Part shown: piece by piece, positions 1-8,132 of the stretch
Position numbering within the stretch: the first letter of the stretch is position 1
Layout of the letters: every line of letters begins with the position of its first letter
Assembly (NCBI GenBank): GCA_044378425.1
Contig: JBILXN010000014.1
Location: 1-22,142, forward strand
DNA from: UBA6136 sp044378425
GTDB taxonomy: Bacteria > Pseudomonadota > Gammaproteobacteria > Methylococcales > Methylococcaceae
DNA length: 22,142 bases
Direction of reading: 5' to 3'
Notes under the pieces: model-generated
Database searches by the model: none
The model's input: only the letters and a program-made list of their open reading frames with translations
What the model was told of the DNA's origin: nothing
Made by a program: the position numbers and the translations under genes

Positions 1-1923
1 AGCCGGTGCGTCGTTGATTCCATCGCCGACCATCCCGACGATGGCGCCCTGCTCCTGCAGTTGACGGATGACAGCCGCCTTGTCCTGCGGGATCACCTGC
101 GCTCGAACCTCGTCGATGCCAGCCTCTGCCGCAATCGCACGGGCAGTTATCTCGTTGTCTCCGGTGACCATCAGTACTCTGACGCCCATACCGCGCAGTC
201 GGGCGATCGCCACCCTGGAGTCAGTTTTGATGTGATCGGCGACCGAGAGCAAACCTATGACGGTCTGATCCACTGCCAGCAGAACCGGTGTCTGCCCCTG
301 GCCGGCCAGCGCCGCTAGGCGCTCACCTAACACGCCCGCCTCCAGGCCCTTTTGCATCATCAGCGGCAGATTCCCGAGCAGTACGCGCTTGTCTTCAATC
401 ACGCCTGAAACGCCGTGGCCGGCAATGGCGGCAAATCCTGTCACCGGCAGCAGACGGGTCTTGCGATCGGTAGCAGCGCCTAGAAGTGCTGTGGCCAGGG
501 GGTGTTCCGAGCCTGCTTCAAGGCTTGCAGCCCACTGCAGAACGGCCTCCTCGGTCCAGCCCGAAGCCGCTACCAGGGCTGACAGACGAGGCTTGCCCTC
601 GGTCACGGTGCCGGTTTTGTCCAGAACAACCGTGGTGAGAGTGCCCGCGCTCTGCAATGCGTCACCTTTGCGAATCAGGATGCCGCTCTGGGCGGCTCTG
701 CCGACAGCCACCATGATGGAGATCGGTGTGGCGAGACCCAACGCGCAGGGGCAGGCGATGACCAGCACCGTCATGGCGGTGACGAAGGCGTAACCAAGGG
801 CGGGAGATGGCCCGATAGACCACCAGACCATAAAGGTAAGGGCAGAAATCGCGACGACCACAGGTACAAATCGGGCGGCGATCGTGTCCACCATACGGGC
901 AATTTCGGGCTTGCTGGATTGTGCCGTGCGGACGCTGGCGATGATCTGCGCCAGTACCGTGTCGCGACCGATTCGGGTGGCTTTGAACAGGAAGGAGCCG
1001 GTCTGATTGAGTGTGCCGCAAATGACTTCATCGCCCCGGGTTTTCTCCACGGGCATGGGCTCCCCGGTCAGCATGGATTCGTCGATGCTGGAATGGCCTT
1101 CAACCACGACGCCGTCAACCGGGATTTTCTCCCCTGGCCGTACTCGGACACTATCATCCAACCCGACCTCGGCGATAGGAATATCGACCTCAAGACCTTC
1201 ACGCAGGACCCTCGCCGTTCGCGGTTGCAGGCCGATCAGGGCGCGGATGGCCGAGGATGTTTGGCCTCTTGCCCGCATTTCAAGAGCCCCGCCCAGATTT
1301 ATGAATGCCAGAATGATCACGGCCGCCTCGAAATAAGCATGACGGGCCATGGGCGGCAGGCTGGCCGAAAAGATGATAGCCGCAGTGGAGTAAAACCAGG
1401 CAGCGCCGGTACCCATTGCTATCAACGTGTCCATGTTGGCCTGACGATGCCGGAGGCTCTTGATGGCGCCCACAAAGAAATGACCGCCCGAATAAACCAG
1501 CACGGCGAATGTGATAGCAGAAATCAATAGCCAGACAGCACCAGCAATGGGACCCCCCAGCATTGGCAGTAAATCGAAATGTTCGCCTAGCATCAGAGGT
1601 ATTCCGACGGCCGCCGCGACCTTGGTTTTTTTGAGCAGAGCGTCATAGCGGGCGAGTTCCAGCGCTTCCTGCCCGGCTGCTGTATCCAGTTCTTCCATCA
1701 CTGCCGCGTCGTAGCCCACGGCCTGTAGCGCCTTTCTGAGCTGCTCCGGGTCTGCCTGTCCGCGAACGATAGCGGAGTGATCGGCAAAACTGACCTCTGC
1801 CGAACTCACACCCGGCGCAGCTCGAAGGGCGGTTTCAACAGCTTCGACGCAGCCCGCACAGCGCATGCCGGCGATGGACAGCCGGAGTATTGGTGCGGCA
1901 GGCGAAATATCAGTATCAGACAT
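1..1923 (-). CDS. copA: Copper-translocating P1B-type ATPase (CopA-like), C-terminus cut by window edge
   Basis: A heavy-metal P-type ATPase that would pump Cu(I) out of the cytoplasm using ATP, sitting in the inner membrane. The frame is open from an ATG at 1923 to the window edge, giving 641 residues; the family usually has 730-830, so the end of the hinge region and the last membrane helices are missing. Visible in order: one heavy-metal-associated domain with GMRCAGC (C22, C25; Arg replaces the usual Thr/Ser), about six hydrophobic segments, the actuator motif SMLTGEP, the transport site CPC at residues 391-393 (bases 745-753), the phosphorylation motif DKTGT (D435), the P1B-typical SEHP, and GDGINDAPA at the cut edge. 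CPC with a single CxxC domain points to Cu+ (P1B-1); silver is possible. It is divergent from the peroxidase gene with 152 bp between. No convincing CueR or CsoR operator was found there. Confidence 0.95.
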   Translation of the reverse strand, partial: MSDTDISPAAPILRLSIAGMRCAGCVEAVETALRAAPGVSSAEVSFADHSAIVRGQADPEQLRKALQAVGYDAAVMEELDTAAGQEALELARYDALLKKTKVAAAVGIPLMLGEHFDLLPMLGGPIAGAVWLLISAITFAVLVYSGGHFFVGAIKSLRHRQANMDTLIAMGTGAAWFYSTAAIIFSASLPPMARHAYFEAAVIILAFINLGGALEMRARGQTSSAIRALIGLQPRTARVLREGLEVDIPIAEVGLDDSVRVRPGEKIPVDGVVVEGHSSIDESMLTGEPMPVEKTRGDEVICGTLNQTGSFLFKATRIGRDTVLAQIIASVRTAQSSKPEIARMVDTIAARFVPVVVAISALTFMVWWSIGPSPALGYAFVTAMTVLVIACPCALGLATPISIMVAVGRAAQSGILIRKGDALQSAGTLTTVVLDKTGTVTEGKPRLSALVAASGWTEEAVLQWAASLEAGSEHPLATALLGAATDRKTRLLPVTGFAAIAGHGVSGVIEDKRVLLGNLPLMMQKGLEAGVLGERLAALAGQGQTPVLLAVDQTVIGLLSVADHIKTDSRVAIARLRGMGVRVLMVTGDNEITARAIAAEAGIDEVRAQVIPQDKAAVIRQLQEQGAIVGMVGDGINDAPA

Positions 1924-2075
1924 GGAGGACGGCTCCTGTGTAGGGTGCAGACGACAAGGCTCGTCCGGCGCGTGTGAATGGAAACTTCTTTGCCCCAACT
2001 ATAACAAAGCAGGGCGGATAATGGTTTTGCGATACCCCACCTGCTCCGCAACCTCCCCATTACAGGAATAACACC

Positions 2076-2642
2076 ATGAAAACGCTGGCTCTGATCCCAT
2101 TTTTACTGATGTCGCTGACAGGCGGTGCGGCGCTTGCGGCAGAATGCCCGCCCATCCTCAATGTCGAGATGAAACCCTTGCGCGGGGGCGAGGCCGTGAA
2201 TTTTTGTAACGCTTATAAAGGCAAGGTCATTCTGGCGGTCAATACCGCAAGCCAATGCGGCTTCACACCGCAGTTCAAGGGGTTGGAGGCTCTGTATAAG
2301 GAGTATGGTTCGCGCGGGCTGATGGTGCTTGCGTTTCCCTCCAACGATTTCAAACAGGAGTTCTCGGATGCCGAAAAAACCGCCGGCGTTTGCTACCTCA
2401 ATTACGGTGTAAGTTTTCCGGTATTTGCCAAAACTGCGGTCACCGGAGCCGAGGCTAATCCATTCTTCAGGTCCCTGGCCCAGCAGTCTGGGGTAGCGCC
2501 GCAATGGAACTTCCATAAATACCTGATCGGCCGTGACGGGCGGGTAGTCCAGACTTTTCCATCAAGGGTGACACCGGAAGATGCCGGTCTGCGTCATGAG
2601 ATCGAGATGTTGTTAGATGCATCCTCCGCTCAGCCAAAGTAG
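2076..2642 (+). CDS. Exported glutathione peroxidase family protein (Cys type)
   Basis: A 188-residue thioredoxin-fold peroxidase of the glutathione peroxidase family, reducing peroxides. Residues 1-22 form a signal peptide (hydrophobic core, end at ALAA), so the enzyme should act in the periplasm. The peroxidatic cysteine is C61 in NTASQCGFT. The tetrad partners fit Q94 (in FKQE) and W144-N145 (in WNFHKYL). C106, in a segment aligning with the resolving-Cys region of thioredoxin-dependent plant enzymes, could form a disulfide with C61; the usual FPCNQF is FPSNDF, so the middle family cysteine is missing. No selenocysteine is present. An AGGA box at 2064-2067 lies 8 nt before the ATG. C24 follows the signal peptide, but glutamate precedes it, so a lipobox is unlikely. 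The electron donor cannot be read from the sequence. Confidence 0.93.
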   Translation: MKTLALIPFLLMSLTGGAALAAECPPILNVEMKPLRGGEAVNFCNAYKGKVILAVNTASQCGFTPQFKGLEALYKEYGSRGLMVLAFPSNDFKQEFSDAEKTAGVCYLNYGVSFPVFAKTAVTGAEANPFFRSLAQQSGVAPQWNFHKYLIGRDGRVVQTFPSRVTPEDAGLRHEIEMLLDASSAQPK

Positions 2643-2654
2643 CGACACCCTTTT

Positions 2655-2690
2655 CAAGGGCTGGCCCGTTTTGAATGAGGTTAGCCCTTG
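2655..2690. repeat. Inverted repeat after the peroxidase gene
   Basis: CAAGGGCT at 2655-2662 is the exact reverse complement of AGCCCTTG at 2683-2690, with a 20-nt loop. It starts 13 nt after the peroxidase stop codon, where a transcript end is expected before lptM. There is no T-run after it, so it may be a weak or factor-assisted terminator rather than a classical one. Confidence 0.35.
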
Positions 2691-2773
2691 GTCAGCGGTT
2701 TAGTGTGTGCTTCCGGGATTTTCGATTAGAATGCAGCCCACTCAACAGGTTTACTCTCCCTATAAATACCAGA

Positions 2774-2977
2774 ATGCAGCACCGATACCGATGGGTCTGG
2801 CTATTGGTCCCTGCGGCAATGCTTGTCGCATGTGGTCAGAAAGGCCCCCTTTACATGGAAGGGCATGAGCCTCCGGCAGAACGTCGAGCCAAGGCTTACC
2901 AGAAAAACGACCAGGATCATCCTCAGGACGTCCCCAATCAACGCGATACTCAGATTACCGGGGAGTCGGCCGACTGA
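2774..2977 (+). CDS. lptM: LptM (YifL)-like small lipoprotein
   Basis: A 67-residue outer-membrane-type lipoprotein. Residues 1-19 form a short lipoprotein signal with lipobox LVAC (C20), followed by the family hallmark CGQKGPLY and a hydrophilic tail rich in charged residues. LptM in enterobacteria assists assembly of the LptDE lipopolysaccharide export complex; I infer the same role here. The start at 2774 is chosen because it places the signal sequence at the N-terminus; the frame is open further upstream to an ATG at 2675, but that would bury the signal. The ribosome site is weak. A TAGAAT at 2727-2732 could be a -10 box, but no good -35 accompanies it. The stop overlaps the lysA start by one base (TGATG), as expected for the conserved lptM-lysA pair. 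Confidence 0.88.
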   Translation: MQHRYRWVWLLVPAAMLVACGQKGPLYMEGHEPPAERRAKAYQKNDQDHPQDVPNQRDTQITGESAD

Positions 2978-4224
2978 TGGATCACTTTTCCTATCGCGGG
3001 GCAGATCTCTGTGCAGAATCCGTCCCGCTGGCTGCCATAGCCAGAGACTTTGGAACCCCCTGCTATGTCTACTCCCGGGCGACACTGGAGCGACATTGGC
3101 ACGCGTTTGATCGGGCCTTTGATGGTCGGCCTCATTTAGTCTGCTACGCTGTCAAGGCCAATTCCAATCTGGCAGTGCTTAATGTTCTCGCGCGGTTGGG
3201 ATCGGGTTTTGATATCGTCTCGGTGGGCGAACTTGAAAGGGTGCTGGTTGCAGGCGGTGATCCCCGCAAGGTGGTATTTTCCGGGGTTGGTAAACGCGAG
3301 GACGAATTGCGGCGGGCACTTGAGGTGGGCATCCGGTGCTTCAATGTCGAGGTTCCGATGGAACTCGACCGGTTGAATCGTATAGCGGGTGAGTTGGGCA
3401 AGAAGGCGACCGTCTCGCTGCGGGTCAATCCCGACGTCGATGCACAGACGCATCCCTATATTTCGACCGGGCTTAAGGAAAACAAATTCGGTATCGCCAT
3501 GGATGAGGCGCTGCTGGAATACCGGCGGGCTGCCACTATGCCCAACCTTGATGTGGCGGGCATTGACTGCCATATCGGTTCACAGCTGACTTCGCTGCAT
3601 CCTTTTCTTGATGCACTGGATCGGGTTCTGCTCCTGGCTGAACGGCTGAAAGATGAGGGAATCCCCATTCGCCACCTCGATATCGGCGGGGGGCTCGGCA
3701 TACGGTACAAGGATGAGGTGCCGCCCGAGCCGGCCGATTACGCCAAGGTTATAAACCGGCGGCTGGGTGAACTGGATTATGAGCTCCTCATGGAGCCGGG
3801 TCGCGCCATTGTCGGTAATGCCGGGGTTCTGCTGACCAGGGTCGAGTATCTCAAATCGAACGGCGACAAGCATTTTGCCATCGTCGATGCCGCCATGAAC
3901 GATCTGGTGCGGCCTTCGCTGTATCAGGCCTGGCAGGCCATACTGCCGGTTCGGAAGGACTCGGTCGCCCAATCCTGCCTCTATGATGTGGTCGGTCCTG
4001 TCTGCGAAACCGGAGATTTTCTCGGCAAGAACCGTGAACTTGCGATTGCGGAGGGCGACCTGCTGGCCGTGCGATCCTCTGGTGCCTACGGTTTCTGCAT
4101 GAGTTCCAATTACAACTCCAGACCTCGTCCGCCAGAGGTGATGGTCGATGGTGACCGTACCCGTCTGGTGCGGAAACGGGAAGCGATCAGTGAACTGTTT
4201 CAGAGTGAAAGCCTGCTAGGCTAA
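2977..4224 (+). CDS. lysA: Diaminopimelate decarboxylase
   Basis: Converts meso-diaminopimelate to L-lysine with pyridoxal phosphate, the last step of lysine biosynthesis in the cytoplasm. The 415-residue protein is a normal-length fold-III decarboxylase. Seen: PLP lysine K60 in CYAVKANSN, H199 in CHIGSQL, phosphate-binding GGGLG (237-241), EPGR (273-276), the substrate-site CETGD (343-347; C343 comes from the partner subunit in the dimer), and GAYGF near 369-373. The start overlaps the lptM stop, so translation is probably coupled. dapF follows after 3 nt. The neighbouring epimerase makes the substrate, so both enzymes on the branch are encoded together. Confidence 0.98.
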   Translation: MDHFSYRGADLCAESVPLAAIARDFGTPCYVYSRATLERHWHAFDRAFDGRPHLVCYAVKANSNLAVLNVLARLGSGFDIVSVGELERVLVAGGDPRKVVFSGVGKREDELRRALEVGIRCFNVEVPMELDRLNRIAGELGKKATVSLRVNPDVDAQTHPYISTGLKENKFGIAMDEALLEYRRAATMPNLDVAGIDCHIGSQLTSLHPFLDALDRVLLLAERLKDEGIPIRHLDIGGGLGIRYKDEVPPEPADYAKVINRRLGELDYELLMEPGRAIVGNAGVLLTRVEYLKSNGDKHFAIVDAAMNDLVRPSLYQAWQAILPVRKDSVAQSCLYDVVGPVCETGDFLGKNRELAIAEGDLLAVRSSGAYGFCMSSNYNSRPRPPEVMVDGDRTRLVRKREAISELFQSESLLG

Positions 4225-4227
4225 ATA

Positions 4228-5058
4228 ATGGCATTGAAATTCACCAAAATGCAGGGCTTGGGCAATGATTTTGTCGTGATTGACGCTGTCAATCAAAACG
4301 TGTTGCTGACCCCGGACAAAATTCGTTTTCTGGCAGACCGTCACTTTGGGGTGGGTTGCGATCAGGTGCTGCTGGTTGAATCGGCCCATGAGTCTCATGC
4401 CGATTTTCGATACCGTATTTTCAATGCCGATGGTAGCGAGGTTGCCCAATGCGGTAACGGAGCTCGTTGTTTTGCCCGTTTCGTCCGCGACCATCGCCTG
4501 TCCGACAAGGTCGAGATTCAGGTCGATACCGATGCCGGACGCCTGGTGCTGCGGCATGGAGAAGATGATCTTGTGACTGTCAATATGGGTGTGCCCCGCC
4601 ATACGCCAGGTGAAATCCCGATGCTGGCACAGTCTGAATCTATCACTTACCAAATTGATATCGAGGGTGATTGTCTGCAGTTCGGTGCCGTTTCCATGGG
4701 CAATCCGCATGCGGTGTTGCGGGTCGACAGGGTCGATGATGCTCCAGTTGATCGGATTGGGCCGGTGCTGGAGAAACATCCGATGTTTCCTGAGCGTGCC
4801 AATATCGGCTTCATGCAAGTTATTGATCAGCACACCGTCCGGCTCAGGGTATTCGAACGTGGTTCAGGCGAGACACTGGCTTGTGGGAGCGGTGCCTGTG
4901 CGGCCGTGGTGGTAGGCGTTGAGCAAGGGGTTCTACTGAGCCCGGTCCAGGTACATCTGCCAGGTGGCGAACTCTCTATTGCCTGGGCTGGACGTGGTTC
5001 CCCGGTCATGATGGCGGGGCCAGCCATTACTGTTTTTGAAGGAATAATTGAGTTATGA
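4228..5058 (+). CDS. dapF: Diaminopimelate epimerase
   Basis: Interconverts LL- and meso-diaminopimelate without a cofactor, supplying both lysine and peptidoglycan precursor. The 276 residues match the family length. The two catalytic cysteines are clear: C75 in AQCGNGARC and C219 in LACGSGAC. The N-terminal FTKMQGLGNDF motif and the AVSMGNPH motif are also intact. It lies 3 nt after lysA, and its stop overlaps the next start (ATGA at 5055-5058). The context is the standard gammaproteobacterial cell-wall/lysine operon. Confidence 0.98.
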   Translation: MALKFTKMQGLGNDFVVIDAVNQNVLLTPDKIRFLADRHFGVGCDQVLLVESAHESHADFRYRIFNADGSEVAQCGNGARCFARFVRDHRLSDKVEIQVDTDAGRLVLRHGEDDLVTVNMGVPRHTPGEIPMLAQSESITYQIDIEGDCLQFGAVSMGNPHAVLRVDRVDDAPVDRIGPVLEKHPMFPERANIGFMQVIDQHTVRLRVFERGSGETLACGSGACAAVVVGVEQGVLLSPVQVHLPGGELSIAWAGRGSPVMMAGPAITVFEGIIEL

Positions 5059-5753
5059 CCCTGAGCACAATGCCAAATCCGGTGACAGATACCTTGTCGG
5101 CGGCAGATGTCGATCACTATCTGCGTCAGCATCCAGAATTTTTTCGCGACCACTTGACGCTGCTTGAAATTCTGACAGTTCCTCATCCCAGTGGTGATGC
5201 CGTATCCTTGGTCTCACGCCAGTTAGGCGTGATGCGGGAGAAGAATCAGCGACTTGCAAGGCAACTTGAAGACCTGGTTAGTATCGCGCGGGAGAATGAT
5301 GGCGTTTATCAGCGCCTTCATCAGATTACGCTGGCCTTGCTTGATGCCAAAACGGTGGAGGATGTGATTGAAGGGCTGGATGGGGGGCTGCATCAGTATT
5401 TTCAGGCCGATTTCGTTGCCGTTCGTATCGCAAAGCCGGAACTGGATTTTTCGCTGGCAGACATGATGCTGGCTCCCGCCAGTCGTGGGTGGGTTTTTTG
5501 CCAGTCTATTCTTGAGTCAGGCAAGCCGCGCTGCGGCACGCTTGGGAGTGATGAGGCCGATGTGATATTTGGCGCGGATGCCGATGCTGTCGGCTCTTGT
5601 GTGATCGTTCCGTTGCAGCATGCGGGGTTGATGGGTCTGTTTGCGATCGGGAGTCGAGACGCCGAGCGATTTCGTGAGGAAATGGGCATGGTGTTTCTTC
5701 AGCAAATGAGTGAAATTCTGGCGGCCCGTCTGTCAGCCCTGCTCAACTCCTAG
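5055..5753 (+). CDS. DUF484 family protein
   Basis: A 232-residue cytoplasmic protein of the DUF484 family. Its usual place is between dapF and xerC, which is the case here. The N-terminus has the family pattern of a helix ending in LRQHPEFF followed by the H-x-SG segment (HPSGDAVSLVSRQ, residues 44-56), then a coiled-coil-like helix (about 57-85), then a GAF-like fold (about 85-230). No catalytic residues are recognised, and the biochemical role of the family is not established. The ATG overlaps the dapF stop as ATGA, implying translational coupling. xerC starts 12 nt downstream. Confidence 0.92.
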   Translation: MTLSTMPNPVTDTLSAADVDHYLRQHPEFFRDHLTLLEILTVPHPSGDAVSLVSRQLGVMREKNQRLARQLEDLVSIARENDGVYQRLHQITLALLDAKTVEDVIEGLDGGLHQYFQADFVAVRIAKPELDFSLADMMLAPASRGWVFCQSILESGKPRCGTLGSDEADVIFGADADAVGSCVIVPLQHAGLMGLFAIGSRDAERFREEMGMVFLQQMSEILAARLSALLNS

Positions 5754-5765
5754 ATTCTGTTTCTG

Positions 5766-6689
5766 ATGGACGCATTGGCGGAACAGCAACTAGCGTCCTA
5801 TCTGGAATCATTGCGTTCGCAAAGGCGATTGTCACGCCACACACTTGATGCCTACATACGCGATCTGGGAAGCCTGAGAACCTACTGCGATCTGCGGGCA
5901 ATACCCGACTGGCGCATGCTGACGCCTTCACACATCAGGGAACATGCGGCGGCCCGCCACCGTGAAGGACTGGCCAGTCGCAGTGTGCAACGGGCGCTCT
6001 CGGCAATCAGGGGATATTACAGTTTTTTGGTAAAACGCCACGCTTTCACTGTCAATCCCGCACAAGGCGTACGAGCACCCAAGGCCTCGCGCAGTCTGCC
6101 TCAACTGCTTGATGTGGATCAGATGGCAGGCATTTTGGAACGTCCGGCGGATGACGTGCTGGACGTACGCGATCTGGCGATGTGGGAATTGTTTTACTCT
6201 TCCGGATTGCGGTTGTCGGAGTTGACCGGACTGGATCTCAAGGATGTTGATCTCGAGAACGGTTCGGTGCTGGTTCGCCATGGCAAGGGTGAAAAATCCC
6301 GACATGTCCCGGTAGGACGCTATGCGGTGAAGGCGCTGTTAAATTGGCTGGAGTGCAGAAACGGCATGGCCGGAGTAGGGGAGGTGGCAATTTTTGTTAG
6401 CAGTCGTGGCTCACGGATTGCCGCACGTACCGTGCAGGGTAGGCTTGAGTGCTGGCGGGTCAAACTCGGTCTTCCCGTTAATATCCATCCCCATATGCTA
6501 CGCCACTCTTTTGCCAGCCATCTGCTGGAATCCAGCGGCGATCTCCGGGCCGTACAGGAGTTACTCGGCCATGCCAATCTGAGTACTACCCAGATCTATA
6601 CCCACCTTGATTTTCAGCATCTGGCCAGCGTGTATGATCAAGCACACCCTCGAGCAAGGGCTATTAATAACCCAAAGCCGAAGGGTTGA
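5766..6689 (+). CDS. xerC: Tyrosine recombinase XerC
   Basis: Acts with XerD at the dif site near the chromosome terminus to resolve chromosome dimers. The protein has 307 residues, with an N-terminal SAM-like DNA-binding core domain (about 5-95) and a C-terminal catalytic domain. All catalytic residues are visible: R149 (SSGLRLSEL), K174 (HGKGEKSRH), H243 and R246 (HPHMLRHSF), H269 (LLGHANLSTTQ) and the nucleophile Y278 (IYTH). Position after DUF484 and the residue pattern favour XerC over XerD or an integrase. It is the last gene of the operon starting at lptM; a weak stem (AACCC/GGGTT) spans its final codons. Confidence 0.97.
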   Translation: MDALAEQQLASYLESLRSQRRLSRHTLDAYIRDLGSLRTYCDLRAIPDWRMLTPSHIREHAAARHREGLASRSVQRALSAIRGYYSFLVKRHAFTVNPAQGVRAPKASRSLPQLLDVDQMAGILERPADDVLDVRDLAMWELFYSSGLRLSELTGLDLKDVDLENGSVLVRHGKGEKSRHVPVGRYAVKALLNWLECRNGMAGVGEVAIFVSSRGSRIAARTVQGRLECWRVKLGLPVNIHPHMLRHSFASHLLESSGDLRAVQELLGHANLSTTQIYTHLDFQHLASVYDQAHPRARAINNPKPKG

Positions 6690-6990
6690 GCGGGCAGCGA
6701 TTTTACTTGGTTATTAGCCGGAACCCTGATGGCGACGGTAATAATTCCTCCAAAAAAAGTGGCATGTTGTCGTCTTTTTGATTATATTCGGCAACGCAGG
6801 GGTGACCCGGGTGGTGACTTCCCCCCCCCATCCAGTCTAGCCCGGATTCCCCCTGCTCTTGCCCGTCAGCCTTCAGGCTGAGCCATCTGCCCTCAGTTCA
6901 CACTTCTTGTCCGTTCATCTGTTCGGTAAACCTTGTCGGTGGGTGTTGTATACTCCTTCCATTCGGGTCCACCGTAATCAGGATGTAAGC
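6690..6990. other. 301-bp gene-free region between xerC and DUF2333
   Basis: No open frame here is credible. It contains an A7 run, a tract of nine C at 6821-6829, and a small perfect hairpin at 6866-6881 (TCAGCC, loop TTCA, GGCTGA). A TATACT at 6949-6954 could be the -10 of the DUF2333 gene 37 bp downstream, but the nearest TTGTCG is only 10 bp before it, so the promoter is not secure. No tRNA or known small RNA is recognised. Confidence 0.5.
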
Positions 6991-8019
6991 ATGTCAGTTT
7001 TAGATGACTCCAAAAGTGAAACGACGCCCTCTACGACGACTAAAAGGGGTTTTAGTCTGCAAAGTCTCAAGGGTAACCCAATAGTAAGTCGGGTTCTTGG
7101 GTTCATAGTAGGGGTTTGCGTCGTTCTCTACGCCATAGGCTGGTACTGGAGCCGTGAGCCTGCCTCGTTCGATGTCGTTGAGGAGTCGGCCGTCGAAGCG
7201 AGCGTCCAGAATCCAAAAGAGCTTCCGCTGGGTTACACCTACTCCACCACACTCATCGAGATTGCCGAAACCTTGCTGCACAAGCCCGGTGGTTTCCTGA
7301 TGAACGACGTGTTTCCCCCCAGCGTTATGCTGGATAACATTCCCAATTGGGAGTTGGGCGCCTTGATTGCATTGCGTGATGCAACAACCGCATTGCGTAA
7401 CAACATTGCTCGTTCCCAGACCCAGTCCCAGGAAGATCCCGATCTTTCCAAGGGCGAACCCTTCCTGTATTTCGATTACCGGTCCTGGCAGCTGCCCTCT
7501 TCTGAGTCTGAGTACGAGAAAGGTATTGAGTCTCTGGTTGCCTACCGTGCTAGATTGATGAAGCGAGATGCCAATTTCTATGCACGTGCCGATAACTTAA
7601 GGCAGTACCTCGAAGTGTTGGAGAAGCGATTGGGTGACTACTCCAACCGTTTGAGCGCCAGTACGGCAGATAAGCCTGCCGATGGCGCTGAAGATCGTCA
7701 CTCTGAATTGGGTAGGACCCCCTGGCTGAAGCTTGATGACCGCTTTTATGAGGCTAGGGGTTATACCTGGGCTGCCATGCACGTGCTGAAGGCAATTGAG
7801 TTTGATTTTCGCGATATTCTTGGCAACAAGACCGCGCTAGTATCGTTGCAGCAAATCGTTCGTGAATTGGAAAACAGTCAGAACTCGACATTGAGCCCTG
7901 TCATCCTCAATGGCAGTGGCTTTGGTTTGTTCGCCAACTATTCACTGACGCTTGCGAATTATATTGCGCGTGCCAACGCAGCAACGATTGATCTGCGCAG
8001 CCTGTTGCAACAAGGTTGA
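6991..8019 (+). CDS. DUF2333 family membrane-anchored protein
   Basis: A 342-residue protein of the DUF2333 family. Residues about 31-53 form one transmembrane helix preceded by a basic, Ser/Thr-rich N-terminus; the rest is predicted to be periplasmic and mostly helical. The family signature stretches include YTYSTTLIEIAETLL, the GGFLMNDVFPP segment and LDDRFYEARGYTW. I know of no established function, and no catalytic motif stands out. The start at 6991 is preferred over the upstream in-frame ATG at 6859, because AGGA (around 6980) sits correctly before it and the extra 44 residues look non-coding. It is transcribed alone and ends before a strong hairpin. Confidence 0.88.
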   Translation: MSVLDDSKSETTPSTTTKRGFSLQSLKGNPIVSRVLGFIVGVCVVLYAIGWYWSREPASFDVVEESAVEASVQNPKELPLGYTYSTTLIEIAETLLHKPGGFLMNDVFPPSVMLDNIPNWELGALIALRDATTALRNNIARSQTQSQEDPDLSKGEPFLYFDYRSWQLPSSESEYEKGIESLVAYRARLMKRDANFYARADNLRQYLEVLEKRLGDYSNRLSASTADKPADGAEDRHSELGRTPWLKLDDRFYEARGYTWAAMHVLKAIEFDFRDILGNKTALVSLQQIVRELENSQNSTLSPVILNGSGFGLFANYSLTLANYIARANAATIDLRSLLQQG

Positions 8020-8067
8020 TTTAGTTCTGCACTCCGCCCCCTGTTTCTCAGAGAGCCATCCATCAAT

Positions 8068-8103
8068 AAATCACACAGCCACCCGTCGGGGCCTGTGTGA
8101 TTT
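8068..8103. terminator. Bidirectional hairpin terminator between DUF2333 and rsgA
   Basis: AAATCACACAG (8068-8078) pairs perfectly over 11 bp with CTGTGTGATTT (8093-8103), leaving a 14-nt loop. It stands between two convergent genes, 48 nt after the DUF2333 stop and 29 nt beyond the rsgA stop. The A/T ends of the stem supply a short U-run in either direction, so it can serve both transcripts. Confidence 0.8.
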
Positions 8104-8132
8104 CAATGACTTGATCTCAATGATTCATGAGC

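Noticed and set aside
1924..2075. Copper-responsive operator between copA and the peroxidase gene
   Set aside because: No CueR-like dyad or CsoR-like palindrome was found. GATAAT at 2017-2022 (plus strand) and TATAGT on the minus strand (1998-2003) lack -35 partners.
4216..4833. Minus-strand open frame of about 200 codons opposite dapF
   Set aside because: dapF is intact with both catalytic cysteines; the antisense product has no recognisable motif.
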